Positions 16,002 to 26,486 of a stretch of DNA of 52,236 nucleotides are shown piece after piece. Within the stretch, counting starts at the first letter, position 1. The number at the start of each line of letters is the position of its first letter. A program made the position numbers and the translations under genes. The stretch is from Lachnospiraceae bacterium (lineage in GTDB: Bacteria > Bacillota > Clostridia > Lachnospirales > Lachnospiraceae), in NCBI GenBank assembly GCA_011959285.1, contig BLLW01000023.1, positions 1-52,236 of the forward strand, read 5' to 3'. Under the pieces are notes generated by a model that was given only the letters and a program-made list of their open reading frames with translations, did not search any database and had not been told where the DNA came from.

Positions 16002-17321
16002 TTAAATCTTATTGAACGGCTCCTTATAAGCCGCAACGCTGCCAAGCTCCTCCTCAATGCGAAGAAGTTGATTATATTTCGCAACACGATCACTCCTGCA
16101 GGGTGCACCTGTCTTAATCTGACCGGCATTGACTGCCACGGAAAGGTCCGCAATAAAGGTATCTTCCGTTTCTCCCGAACGATGGGATATCACTGCCTTG
16201 TATCCATTTTTCTGTGCCATTTCAATCGCTTCCATGGCCTCTGAAACCGTACCGATCTGGTTGACTTTTACTAGAATTGCATTTGCCACATGAAGCTTGA
16301 TTCCTGCATCGAGCCGCTTGGTATTGGTTACAAAAAGGTCATCCCCGACCAGCTGAATCTTATCCCCAAGACGCTCCGTCAAGTGCTTCCATCCATCCCA
16401 GTCATCTTCTGCCAGTCCATCTTCAATAGACAAAATTGGATATTTGGAAATCAAGTTTTCATAATAGGAAATCATTTCAGACGTATCACGCACTACCTCA
16501 CTTCCCTTAAGGGAACTCTCTCCCGGGAAATGGTACATGCCTGTTTTTTCATTGTATAATTCACTGGATGCTACGTCAAGGGCAATTTTAATATCCTGCC
16601 CTGGAAAATAATTACTCTTTTCAATTGCTTCTACAATTAAATCCAAGACTGCTTCTGCATCCGGCAGATCCGGCGCGAATCCGCCTTCATCGCCTACGCT
16701 GGTGGCAAGCCCCTTTTCCTCCAATATTTTTTTTAGGAAATGATAGATTTCCGCACAAATGCGTAACCCGTCTGCAAAGTTCTCCGCCTGTACCGGCATG
16801 ATCATGAACTCCTGGAAGTCCACTGTGTTTGCCGCATGCCTGCCTCCATTTAGGATATTCATCATGGGCACCGGCATCAATCTTGTGTACGCACCTCCCA
16901 AGTATTGGTAGAGAGGTATATTAAGTGCCTTTGCCGCTGCCCGTGCCACCGCCATGGATACCGCTAGGGTTGCATTTGCCCCTAAGTTTCCCTTGTTATC
17001 TGTTCCGTCTGTCTCAATCAAAATGCGGTCGATCTCAATCTGATTTAGTCCGTTTCTTCCTGCGATGGCTTCCTTAATTTTAGTGTTAATGTTGCTCACC
17101 GCTTTTTTTACCCCAAGTCCAAAATACCGTGTTTCCGCATCCCGAAGCTCTACGGCTTCAAAACGTCCTGTGCTTGCCCCAGAAGGCACAGATGCCTTTC
17201 CCGCATAGCGTTTCCCCGTCATGGTATCTGTCAGTGTTATTTCCGCTTCAACCGTGGGATTTCCTCTGGAATCTAAAATTTCTCTCCCGTGAATATTCGT
17301 AATCTGCATATATGTTTTCAT
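16002..17321 (-). CDS. eno: Enolase
   Basis: 439 residues. It has the N-terminal [19 protein letters not shown], the Mg2+ ligand regions and the signature [14 protein letters not shown] with SHRSGETED. It converts 2-phosphoglycerate to phosphoenolpyruvate in the cytoplasm. AGGAGG 7 nt before the start at 17321 supports that ATG. It is divergent from the glycosyltransferase gene at 17424. No clear terminator hairpin is visible in the 117 bp after the stop, only repeated TTTTTGGCTT motifs. Confidence 0.97.
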   Translation of the reverse strand: MKTYMQITNIHGREILDSRGNPTVEAEITLTDTMTGKRYAGKASVPSGASTGRFEAVELRDAETRYFGLGVKKAVSNINTKIKEAIAGRNGLNQIEIDRILIETDGTDNKGNLGANATLAVSMAVARAAAKALNIPLYQYLGGAYTRLMPVPMMNILNGGRHAANTVDFQEFMIMPVQAENFADGLRICAEIYHFLKKILEEKGLATSVGDEGGFAPDLPDAEAVLDLIVEAIEKSNYFPGQDIKIALDVASSELYNEKTGMYHFPGESSLKGSEVVRDTSEMISYYENLISKYPILSIEDGLAEDDWDGWKHLTERLGDKIQLVGDDLFVTNTKRLDAGIKLHVANAILVKVNQIGTVSEAMEAIEMAQKNGYKAVISHRSGETEDTFIADLSVAVNAGQIKTGAPCRSDRVAKYNQLLRIEEELGSVAAYKEPFNKI

Positions 17322-17356
17322 GTTAAAGCCTCCTGTAACAAAAAATTTTATAACTA

Positions 17357-17385
17357 TTGTAACCGTTTTTATAACTTGCTATACT
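17357..17385 (+). promoter_or_regulatory. Promoter of the PMT-like glycosyltransferase gene
   Basis: TTGTAA (17357-17362), a 17-bp spacer and TATACT (17380-17385), about 38 bp before the start codon. Confidence 0.6.
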
Positions 17386-17423
17386 AATGCAGGAAGACTA
17401 TTCCAGAAGGAGATTTTTTTAAA

Positions 17424-19151
17424 ATGAATCAGAAAATAACAAACGAAAAGGAAGCGTGCTTAAATTCAGGAAAGCTTACCAGAACCGATTATATCTGTAT
17501 GAGTGTTCTGGCTCTCCTGTTTACGGTAATTGCCTTTTTCAGGCTGGGCAACACGTATGCACCTTCTTCTTCTTATATGACTGACACCGTAAACAGAGAT
17601 ATCGTCCTTGATTTCGGAGAATACACCGATATCGGTTCTATTTCTATATTTTTAGGCAATTTGAACACTAGGCATTTTTCTATCTCTGCATTCAATGAAG
17701 TGACCAATGAATGGCAAGTAATCAACGGGGACGCCATTGCAGAATCTGTATTTGCCTGGAATAAGATCGATTTAAACTACCGCCTTCGATATTTAGGTAT
17801 CGTCGCAACAGATGACACAGCCGTTATCAACGAGATTGTCGCCACCGGTTCGGACGGTTCTCTTCTTGTGCCTGTCAATGCAGCTGATTATCCTGCCCTT
17901 TTTGATGAGCAGGAAATGATGCCCGAATCCAAAACTTATATGACCGGCACCATGTTCGACGAAATCTATCATGGACGCACTGCCTATGAGTTTCTCCATG
18001 GGCTCGTCACCTATGAAACTACCCATCCACATCTGGGGAAAATTTTAATTTCTGTTGGTATACTTTTATTTGGTATGAATCCTTTCGGATGGCGCTTCAT
18101 ATCTGTGATTTTTGGTATTCTTCTGATTCCGCTTATGTATCTTTTTGCGATAAAGATATTTAAAAATACCTTTATCGCCACTGCCGCCACGGGGCTTCTG
18201 ACTTTTGACTGCATGCATTATACCCTTTCAAGAATTGCCACCATCGACATCATCGCAGCATTTTTTATTCTGTTGATGTATTACTATATGTACCGGTATT
18301 TTGTGGAAGATTCCCGCTACCGCGCTTTATCCTCTTCGATGCAGGATAAATTTCCACCAAAAAGCGTTTATCTTCCCCTTGCCCTCAGCGGCATCAGTAT
18401 GGGACTGGGCATTGCCACCAAGTGGACGGGGGTCTATGCCGGCGCCGGACTCGCTGTCTTGTTTATCTGGTATACCATCACTCATTTTCCTAAAAAGCAG
18501 ACCCTTAAGCTTTTCTTTTTCTGCTGTCTGTTCTTTATTGTGGTACCTTTGATTATGTATACCCTGTGTTTCATTCCCGTTGTGGGTTACTCCGAATATA
18601 GCGGACTGATCGACAAGACTATTCAAGGTACAAAATATATGTTCGACTATCACGCCAATCTGGTTGCCGAACATTATTATAGCTCTCCTTTTTATGAGTG
18701 GCCGGTCATATGGATGCCGCTTTTAGATGCCTGCGACGAGGTGAACGCTTCTATGTCAAGCTGTGTCAGCACCATGGGAAATCCCGCCATCTGGTGGTTT
18801 AGCATTCCCTGCCAGCTTTATGTGCTTTTCCGTTGGATTTTTAAAAGGGATCAAAAGGCAGGTTTTTTGTGTATTGCTTATCTTGCACAATATGTCCCAT
18901 GGATGTCGATCAGTCGTATCACCTTTATTTATCATTATTTCCCCGCTTCACTGTTTATGATTCTGATGACAGGCTATGCCTTGCTGCATGTGAAAGAACA
19001 TTTTTCATGGGGAAAAAAGGCAATTACCGCTTATCTGGTAATCGCCCTTGTATGTTTCTTCATCTTCTTTCCATTGATATCCGGTCTGCCCGTGTCCAGA
19101 GAATACGGCTACTCTGTAAGATGGCTGAAAGACTGGATTTTGGTGCTGTAA
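17424..19151 (+). CDS. PMT-family (GT39-like) membrane glycosyltransferase
   Basis: 575 residues, GT-C fold. After a first transmembrane helix (about 25-42) comes an extracytoplasmic beta-rich insert of about 110 residues. The catalytic-type loop FDEIYHGRTAYEFL follows, with its Asp-Glu, and ETTHPHLGK, the hallmarks of dolichyl/polyprenyl-phosphate-mannose:protein mannosyltransferases. About ten more helices follow. It should transfer a sugar from a polyprenyl-phosphate donor to an extracytoplasmic acceptor; donor and acceptor are unknown. AGAAGGAG precedes the start. It is the only plus-strand gene among the central genes and ends 3 bp from the convergent stop of the next gene. Confidence 0.88.
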   Translation: MNQKITNEKEACLNSGKLTRTDYICMSVLALLFTVIAFFRLGNTYAPSSSYMTDTVNRDIVLDFGEYTDIGSISIFLGNLNTRHFSISAFNEVTNEWQVINGDAIAESVFAWNKIDLNYRLRYLGIVATDDTAVINEIVATGSDGSLLVPVNAADYPALFDEQEMMPESKTYMTGTMFDEIYHGRTAYEFLHGLVTYETTHPHLGKILISVGILLFGMNPFGWRFISVIFGILLIPLMYLFAIKIFKNTFIATAATGLLTFDCMHYTLSRIATIDIIAAFFILLMYYYMYRYFVEDSRYRALSSSMQDKFPPKSVYLPLALSGISMGLGIATKWTGVYAGAGLAVLFIWYTITHFPKKQTLKLFFFCCLFFIVVPLIMYTLCFIPVVGYSEYSGLIDKTIQGTKYMFDYHANLVAEHYYSSPFYEWPVIWMPLLDACDEVNASMSSCVSTMGNPAIWWFSIPCQLYVLFRWIFKRDQKAGFLCIAYLAQYVPWMSISRITFIYHYFPASLFMILMTGYALLHVKEHFSWGKKAITAYLVIALVCFFIFFPLISGLPVSREYGYSVRWLKDWILVL

Positions 19152-19154
19152 ACT

Positions 19155-20777
19155 TCATGAATTGATGATGGACCAGGGAACTGCCGCGGCGTAATCTCCA
19201 AACACCGTCACACAAAACTTCTCCTTGGGGAAACGCTCCTGTATGTTACTTCTGAACACATAGACCGTGCTTTCAGGAGCTTCATACAGGTTCTCCGGAG
19301 GATTGCCATATCGGAATCTATCCCAATAGGTTCTATTCCTGTTCTCTTCCAATCCGCCCTCTCCCTGAAAATACTTAGCATCCACATCGAACACGAACAA
19401 CGTAAGAATTTCCGATACGTTGTAAGCCCCCTCATACTGAGTGTCAGGTGTAATGTAATAGCAGTCACAGTCATATTCCTTAACATACGTCAAAGCATCC
19501 ACAAAGTCTGCATAAAATGCTTTTTCCATATCCTGCGCCCACGTGGTGAAATATTGGTTAAAAAACAATACACTCAATATGCCATACGTTGTTAGAATCA
19601 CATAAAGCGTCTTTTTCCACTTTCGGATTACGAAATAAATCCCCACCGCCGCAAAGATGATATGTATATAAAAAATGATATTGATTCTGTTCACATTGAC
19701 ATAGTTAATCATTATCCCCACCAGCAGGCTGAAGATCCAAAAGCAGAGCAAAAGCTGACAGCCGGCTTTTTTATTGCCGTCCTTTTCCTTGATTGCTCCA
19801 ATCAGCACGCTGACCGCACCTAAAAGAACAAACGGCATGGAACATTTATACATAGTTCCAAAACCTTTGACAGAATTCCAGAGCCAGTCCTCCTTCTGCA
19901 AAAACACCACGTTAAACATTGCTTTAAGGTTATCCAACAATTGCTGCCCCATATTGTCAGAAAAGAGCAGGATATCGGCGGTGCGCACATTCCCGGCAAA
20001 AAACTGCATGGTCACAAAGGGAAGCCTTACCGTCTCCCATTTCATGAAATTAATCAGCATGGTCCCGTAAATAGGCCATGAAATGCCAAAATAAATGAAC
20101 AAGCACAAAAGCACATCCTTAAGATTCACCTTCCGCTGCAATAAGAGGAGAATGCATGCTGTAAGTAGAAAAAAGGGAACCATATAAAAGGCGACCCCAT
20201 AACAAAACATGCATAACCCAAAAAAGAGCATAGATAAATAGAGATTCTTCTTTTTCTCCAATCCTCTGATCAGAAAATACAATCCCAGCACGAACATATG
20301 GGGAAACAGATTGCAGTCAAGCGCCCATCTGCTCTGCATATAATGCCATGGATTTACGGCAAGAAAAAGTAACACCGTCACCCCTGTTTTTTCTCCGAAC
20401 AGCCTTTTTACGATTCCGTATATTCCTGCCGCCCCCGCTAAGCTTACCAGCAGCATGGGAAGCCGCATTGCCAGCTTGTTCAGACCGAACAGCTTGATAA
20501 AGGGCACCGTGAGATAAGAAAGCAACACGCTCATTTGTCCATACCCCCACGCTTCAAAGTGCGCCGGCATAAAGGTCCCATAACGGTCTGTAGCGTATTG
20601 GGCAAGCGCTCTTGCATCCACTGCCCCCATCGCCCCATCCTGATTTAATCCTCCGGGAATCTCTGGGAATCCAATCAGCCTGACAGCAATCAGCCCGTAA
20701 ACGGCAAGGATGAGAAATGCCATTTTCCAGTTTCTTTTTAATGCAGATTCATTTATCGTCTCTATACTTCCTCTCAT
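19155..20777 (-). CDS. GT-C-type membrane glycosyltransferase (ArnT/PMT-like)
   Basis: 540 residues with about twelve hydrophobic segments. The first periplasmic loop contains GGLNQDGAMGAVDARALAQYATD, with an acidic residue in the position of the GT-C catalytic Asp, and NPWHYMQSRWALDCNLFPHMFVLG matches the ArnT/PMT-like pattern. A soluble C-terminal region of about 120 residues (YYITPDTQYEGAYN...) faces outside. Substrate unknown. Its start, with AGGAGAG upstream, lies 9 bp after the stop of the preceding membrane protein gene, so the two are co-transcribed. Confidence 0.82.
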   Translation of the reverse strand: MRGSIETINESALKRNWKMAFLILAVYGLIAVRLIGFPEIPGGLNQDGAMGAVDARALAQYATDRYGTFMPAHFEAWGYGQMSVLLSYLTVPFIKLFGLNKLAMRLPMLLVSLAGAAGIYGIVKRLFGEKTGVTVLLFLAVNPWHYMQSRWALDCNLFPHMFVLGLYFLIRGLEKKKNLYLSMLFFGLCMFCYGVAFYMVPFFLLTACILLLLQRKVNLKDVLLCLFIYFGISWPIYGTMLINFMKWETVRLPFVTMQFFAGNVRTADILLFSDNMGQQLLDNLKAMFNVVFLQKEDWLWNSVKGFGTMYKCSMPFVLLGAVSVLIGAIKEKDGNKKAGCQLLLCFWIFSLLVGIMINYVNVNRINIIFYIHIIFAAVGIYFVIRKWKKTLYVILTTYGILSVLFFNQYFTTWAQDMEKAFYADFVDALTYVKEYDCDCYYITPDTQYEGAYNVSEILTLFVFDVDAKYFQGEGGLEENRNRTYWDRFRYGNPPENLYEAPESTVYVFRSNIQERFPKEKFCVTVFGDYAAAVPWSIINS

Positions 20778-20786
20778 TTGTCTCTC

Positions 20787-22838
20787 CTACAACCAAAAAG
20801 CTGTTATATATTTAAAATGGGAATATAAATCCGGTCTTAAATCCTTAAGCGCTTCCCCTGTATCCAAGAAAAAGATCATACCCTGATATAAAGCTTCCGT
20901 CCCAAGGGCAATCAAAAGCCCCCAGATGATCATTCTTTCCAGAATACTTCCGGCTACCTCTTCATGGCTAAGCACAAGTAATACTGCAACCGCCGCAGAA
21001 AGCATGATAAAGATTGAAAAATCACTGAAATATCTCTGCAGAATGCCTGACATATTGGTATCCGCCGCAATCACGATTCCCGCAATCAAAAGTCCTGCCA
21101 CGGAAAACAGCCACGGCTGCTTTCTGCCTCTTTTCATCTGCCTGTGAAAAATAACTGGAAGCAGACTAAACCAGGCAAACAAGTGCGCCGAATAGATTCC
21201 CCCATAGGTCGCCTCCTGTATAGTGACACCCATATACTGGCTGCCGAAATAGTTTGCCTCCACAAACGGAAATTGCACCTGAGTCCTTACCGGCCAGAAC
21301 AGATACGCCGCTATGCCAAGGGGAATCCGATCCCACTCCCATCCTCTTCTTCTCATATCGTTAAATGTAAGATTATAATTTGCCCCAAAGTCAAAAACAG
21401 ATCCAAAACGGCTATAATTATAATACATCAAGAGCACCGCTACTCCCAGCATGGGGAGCACATAAGCAAGCACTGCTGTTTTTTTCTTTTTGAGCATTTC
21501 AATTGAAATTACATATTTTCCAAACAAAACAAACGAGAAGACAACGAACAGGAAAAGCTGCGGTCTGCATCCCGCGATCAGCGCCGTAAACAGCGCTCCT
21601 AATGCCAAGTATCTTAGTGACAGCTTCCCTCTTTCATCCGCCAGAAGAAAGCACCACAGTCCCAGCACGCCAAAGACAAGCCCAGAAAGAATGGGAACCG
21701 TGTACAAATCGGGACGCTTTGTCATATAGATGGCACCGCTTCCCAGCAAGGTCAATTCTGTCATCATGAACCACACTGCCAGAGAAGTTTGTGAAAACCA
21801 TTTTTTGATGATTCGGTCTATGATTCCAAGGATACCTGCCAGATATAAGAGTGCCAGCACAAAAATCAACATATTATTATGTAAATGAGTTCCTGTAATC
21901 AGATAATAGGGCAGATAAAATAGCACTGCCGGAATCACTCCAAAATACACATAATATTTGCCCTCATAATAAGCGTGATCCCATTTATACCATGTTCCAG
22001 CCTCATTCATGACCTGGTTGCGGTAATCGTAATCATAAGGATTTTCCATTTCCGTAAGGGCAAGGGGCGGTTCCTCCGCCAAAAAAAAGCTGCCCTTTTT
22101 TAAGCTCTCCGCCAGCTCTTGGTACTGCCTTTGATTATCCCCGCGCTCTTCCCTAAAATAAGGGTTTACATTCGTCAGATAAAAAAACAAACATATATGC
22201 GCCATGAAAAAGACTAGCATTCCTGCCGCCTTTAATTTTCCTCCCAGTTTAAAATAAGAAATTCGATGCAGTACAGAGGATGGACGAAGCAAAGCAATCC
22301 CTGCCACGAGCAAAAGCATTGCCGTCATTCTCTCAATCGAAAGAAAGAGAGGAATAACCGGATTTAAAATAATCGATAATGAAATCTCCTGACCTGCAAA
22401 AAGCTCCGGAACAATTTTGAGCCCTGTACATTTCCCATATAAATGATAGGTGATGTAACTGCTTCTTTTTTCGTTCTTCCATAGCTCCCGCTCTGGCAGT
22501 CCATAAAAAATCTTATGGGACTCATCCGTCACATACTGTCTCACAAGGACCGATCTTGCCTCTCCCTCCACCCCGTTCAATACGGAAATTTCAATACAGG
22601 CGGTCTTCAGATTACAATTAAGTCCTTCTATATCAATATCCAGACTTCCCTCCCCTATGGTATAAGTGCCATCCCTATGAGCAACGTACCCACTTCCCAG
22701 CGTCAAATGCATATCACTGACTTCACTGTTTCCAAGGGATTCCCAGTGCCTGAAATTGAAAAAAAACAGTTCTATTCCTAAAACAATGACAAAAATCATC
22801 CCTATCTTTCGTGCCGTGTGACTCAATGTTTTCTTCAC
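20787..22838 (-). CDS. Large polytopic membrane protein, probable glycosyltransferase
   Basis: 683 residues from a GTG at 22838 (VKKTLSHTARK), with GGGAG upstream; the frame is open to 23018 but that would overlap the preceding gene. One N-terminal helix, an extracytoplasmic domain of about 140 residues (MHLTLGSGYV...), then roughly twelve helices. The motif WYKWDHAYYEGKYYVYFGVIPAVLFYLPYYL recurs in uncharacterised Lachnospiraceae membrane proteins as I recall them. The context of neighbouring GT-C enzymes suggests a role in glycan assembly; no catalytic motif is certain. Confidence 0.7.
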   Translation of the reverse strand: MKKTLSHTARKIGMIFVIVLGIELFFFNFRHWESLGNSEVSDMHLTLGSGYVAHRDGTYTIGEGSLDIDIEGLNCNLKTACIEISVLNGVEGEARSVLVRQYVTDESHKIFYGLPERELWKNEKRSSYITYHLYGKCTGLKIVPELFAGQEISLSIILNPVIPLFLSIERMTAMLLLVAGIALLRPSSVLHRISYFKLGGKLKAAGMLVFFMAHICLFFYLTNVNPYFREERGDNQRQYQELAESLKKGSFFLAEEPPLALTEMENPYDYDYRNQVMNEAGTWYKWDHAYYEGKYYVYFGVIPAVLFYLPYYLITGTHLHNNMLIFVLALLYLAGILGIIDRIIKKWFSQTSLAVWFMMTELTLLGSGAIYMTKRPDLYTVPILSGLVFGVLGLWCFLLADERGKLSLRYLALGALFTALIAGCRPQLFLFVVFSFVLFGKYVISIEMLKKKKTAVLAYVLPMLGVAVLLMYYNYSRFGSVFDFGANYNLTFNDMRRRGWEWDRIPLGIAAYLFWPVRTQVQFPFVEANYFGSQYMGVTIQEATYGGIYSAHLFAWFSLLPVIFHRQMKRGRKQPWLFSVAGLLIAGIVIAADTNMSGILQRYFSDFSIFIMLSAAVAVLLVLSHEEVAGSILERMIIWGLLIALGTEALYQGMIFFLDTGEALKDLRPDLYSHFKYITAFWL

Positions 22839-22858
22839 CTTCTGACTTCTCCCGTTCT

Positions 22859-24061
22859 CTACTGTAAAACCATGTTTTCTCTGACCTGCCTGTAAAAGTC
22901 CATCCCTACACAGACAATCAACCCCAGCATGGCAATTGAAATATATTGCAACGGTACAAGGTGCACTGCAATCAGATAAGGCATAAAAATCAGCACCGAA
23001 ATCACCATAAACCCACATGTCACGGGAAGCTTTTTCACATGGAGTACACCATAGATGATGGCAAGCAGATCGATCAAAAAGCCATATCTGTCATGCATAT
23101 GTGGCAGACAATACACGGCAACCGCCACCGTGAAAAGGGCAAGGGTCACCATCAGTTCCCCTGTCAGCTTTAATTTCCTGGTATAGAGATAGTACGCAAT
23201 ACATCCTAACAGTATGACCGTCATAAAACTTCCCGCTCCGCTGACCTCATCTGCGTGCCGCATATCCGGCATAGCCTCCCCTAATAGGGCGTAAATATTA
23301 GGATATTCTAAAGTGCCCCAAGGATAGGTATTGGTCTGATTAAAATAGACCAGCATCAGCTCCTTGAAATCCCGCCCCATCAGCCATGCCGGAAGCGCGC
23401 TGACCACATAACTCACAGGAATCCACACAAAGTCCCGAAACCGGATGGTCTGCCCCTTCAGCCACATGATCACCAGAAATGGCAGCAAAAAGACCGCCTG
23501 CAGTTTGAATGAAAAAGATATTCCTACAAATATCAGACACCATCTGCTGCTGCCCCTGAAAAAGAAGTACATCGCAAATAGAAGGAAACAAGTATAAATG
23601 ATATCACACTGGCACCAGTATGCACTGTCTAAAATCACTGTGGGAGACAGCAAAAGCGCCGCCATTCCAAGAATAGACTTTCTCACATTTCCCGTAAGTT
23701 TATATACAATCAGAAAAACAGCTATTGCTGCCAAATAATCGAACAGAACGGACACCAACTTTAACCCATACAGATCGTTGTCGGTGATATAAGAAATCAG
23801 ACACATAAGATACATATAAGGCGATGTATAGTTTGAAATCTGCTCTCTTAAAGATAAAAAACCTCCCCCTGCCCGAATCCTCTTCATCCATTCTGCCAGA
23901 AATCCCCAATAGTCTGCCGACTCAATGGGCATCAGTTTCCATCTAATTAAAAAGGCAAGTAAGAACAGGCATATGATAAAAAATAAATCCACCACTTTAC
24001 ATTCTACTTTCCCAATTCTTATATTTTTCATCATTACTTTATCTATGATACGCTCTTCCAT
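22859..24061 (-). CDS. GT-C-type membrane glycosyltransferase (mannosyltransferase-like)
   Basis: 400 residues from MEERIID at 24061, with AGAGG at 6 nt; the longer ORF to 24127 begins inside a terminator hairpin and is rejected. Ten or so transmembrane helices. The first extracytoplasmic loop reads PIESADYWGFLAEWMKRIRAGGG, with an acidic motif typical of GT-C enzymes using polyprenyl-phosphate sugars (GT87/PIG-M-like), and SAYWCQCDIIYTCFLLFAMYF resembles the same group. First gene of the three-gene glycosyltransferase set 22859-19155. Confidence 0.78.
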   Translation of the reverse strand: MEERIIDKVMMKNIRIGKVECKVVDLFFIICLFLLAFLIRWKLMPIESADYWGFLAEWMKRIRAGGGFLSLREQISNYTSPYMYLMCLISYITDNDLYGLKLVSVLFDYLAAIAVFLIVYKLTGNVRKSILGMAALLLSPTVILDSAYWCQCDIIYTCFLLFAMYFFFRGSSRWCLIFVGISFSFKLQAVFLLPFLVIMWLKGQTIRFRDFVWIPVSYVVSALPAWLMGRDFKELMLVYFNQTNTYPWGTLEYPNIYALLGEAMPDMRHADEVSGAGSFMTVILLGCIAYYLYTRKLKLTGELMVTLALFTVAVAVYCLPHMHDRYGFLIDLLAIIYGVLHVKKLPVTCGFMVISVLIFMPYLIAVHLVPLQYISIAMLGLIVCVGMDFYRQVRENMVLQ

Positions 24062-24090
24062 TTTAAACCTCTGCCTATTTTTATCATTAT

Positions 24091-24128
24091 CAAAATCAGC
24101 AGTGGACTTATCCACTGCTGATTTCATC
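24091..24128 (-). terminator. Terminator hairpin after the ABC permease
   Basis: Minus strand ATCAGCAGTGGA/TCCACTGCTGAT with a short loop, then TTTTG. Seventeen bases (24112-24128) are identical to a hairpin at 38287-38303 in the same position relative to flanking genes. Confidence 0.7.
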
Positions 24129-24173
24129 CTAGCATATTATATCATTATCGCTGTTAAAATTCTATATCCTGTC

Positions 24174-26486
24174 TTACTCTTTGTAATCGGTATCTTCCAT
24201 GACAAACTCCGGCACCTGACCTTCCAAAAATCCGTACCATGCATTGGTCCCGAAATTCTTGGTCATTTCACTGTCTGTCTTAAAGTATACCACCACCTGA
24301 TAATTCCTATCAAGCTTCTTTCCACAATCCCAATCATCGATTACCAGATCGCTGGGATAGATACATTCTGCGATTTCCCTGATCTGTTCTTCCTGCGCAT
24401 AATCCGCATAGACGCGTGCATCGATTTCTGAATCGTACTCTCCCGCTGCCCCCATCTCCAGCAAAATGGCAGGATCATCCATTCCGATTGCTGATGCCCC
24501 GGCTGTGGCAAGACGTTCTTCCTGCAAGTCTCTGACAACATCATAATTGTAGTTTACCACCTGAATCTTGGAAATATCCTCCAATTTTACCTGTGTATCC
24601 ATATAATATCCATTTTCCTTCAGGTAGGCGATGCTGTCTTTATAGAAAGGATAAATATACACTCCCACATCCCAGCCTCTTGTTGCTCTGGACATGACGC
24701 CGTTGCTGCTCATATAAACGCTTCCATTTATCTCTTCAGTAATGGCAAAATTCAACATTCCCACAGGCGTATTCTCCCTAATATTGCTGAAATTCGCCAA
24801 TGCCAAATCCTTCTGATAAATTGCTAAAAACGCCTTTGCCTGTGCCTCGCTCATCTTCTGCTGATATATCCGGTTCCCATAAGACGTATTTATCTTATAT
24901 TTCCCTTCTTTATTTTCCAGCATCGCCGTCAGGGAATCGGAAGCTCCCATAAAAAATCCCTTTTTAAATTCCTCTGCCCCAACAATTTTATCCAGCGTCT
25001 CTACCGTATGCGCATCCTCCACATTCACCCAAAGACCTCTGCAAACTTCACGCCCATTCTTAAGCCGGTATAAAATGTTTGTATAAACCCATGTTCCTTC
25101 TTGATTAGATGTATTATCATCCCCATAGCGGTCCACTTAATCGAACGCCTTCATGGAGCGCTCCGCCATCTCACAGATTTCTTCTACATTATGGAGCTGC
25201 ATATTCCTTCTGGCATATTCATAACTGGAAATAAAGGTTCCGCTGTCGTCGAAATGGGCGCCTCCATATCCCTCCTCATAATAATCCGGGACGAAAGCAA
25301 TGCTCTTAATCTGATTATGGTTGGGAATATAGCTGTCATATCCAAATAAATCATATCTAAAAGCAATGAAAATCAATGCCACAGCAACAGCGCTTATCAC
25401 CATATGCGATATTTTATGGAGACATCCTTTTATATCAAATTCATAGATTACCTGAATCAGCCCGCTTCCAAGCAACACAGCAAACGCCATGGCAAAAATC
25501 ATCCAGCCAATTCCATCCATGGACATTTCCGGATCAAAACTTAAGATATCTGCAATCACGCCTCCCATAAAAAGCGCTGCTGGAACCACCAAAAGGACTT
25601 TCACAAAAGGCTTGGTGATTTCGAAGGTCATTGCCCTGCCTGCTGCTTCTGCAGGACGCTTTAAGTAACAGATATAGGAAAGCACGCCTACCACCGCTGC
25701 AAAGACCAGCATACCAATCAGATACTTAGCATCCAGACGGTTTGCATAAGAAAACCTTGATGCCAGATTGATATACATCGTAAATGGTGAGAGTATCGGC
25801 GCCTTATCAGAACCAAAATAGCTGAAATACCGGAAAAACATTTGCTTGTACCCTTCCGACACCATTCTGATCAAAAATTCATACACACAAAAGGTCAAAA
25901 ACGCAAACCCTGTGATCACAATGTTTCCGGTCAACATGACCGCTAAGATTGCCATATGATAGACGCCCAGATATAAAAGACTGTTTGCCAGCATTGCCGC
26001 TGCTGCACTTACAAAGACAGACTGATTCACTGCCCCGTTTCCCGCCGCAATGAGCAGGCTGATCGCCAGTCCTGCAAAATAAGGAATCATATACAAAAGG
26101 ATTCCATTAAGCCAGATAACCAGAAACCGCTTTTTTCTTTTTACCGGCATTCCCATATAAAAATCAATCTTTTTCCTGCTGTAAAGGTAAGAAAATCCCT
26201 GAATCGCACTGATCACGGCAAGTGCCGACGTGAGAAACAGCATACCTGTGTTCATTCCCATCATGCTGAACATGCTGCCGACCAGACGTTCATGTATAAT
26301 CTCCTCGGCGATGGTGCTTCCGTAACTTTCTGCCACCCACTTGCTTCCCCTGACAATCCCGTTTATCGTAAGCGCCGTAAGGGCAGGAAATGCCAGCATA
26401 AATGCCAGTGCCGATACGATCCACACCCACAAGCGCCTCTTACTGTTTTCTTTCATACTAACCAAGAATGAGCTTTTTGATGTCAT
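24174..26486 (-). pseudogene. ABC-2-type permease split by one in-frame stop codon
   Basis: Two ORFs in the same frame (25137-26486, 449 aa; 24174-25136, 320 aa) are separated by a single TAA at 25137-25139; the next codon is GTG. Together they give about 770 residues. The N-terminal part has about ten membrane segments with a cytoplasmic SRKKIDFYMGMPVKRKKRF motif common to lantibiotic/ABC-2 permeases. The C-terminal part is an extracytoplasmic domain (DUF6449-like by resemblance). The gene overlaps the ATPase gene by 29 nt. It may be a nonsense mutant, a sequencing error, or two proteins made by restart at the GTG. Confidence 0.75.

Noticed and set aside
24061-24127. N-terminal extension of the GT-C gene starting MKSAVDKS
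   Set aside because: The extension lies inside the terminator hairpin of the preceding gene; ATG 24061 has a proper ribosome site.
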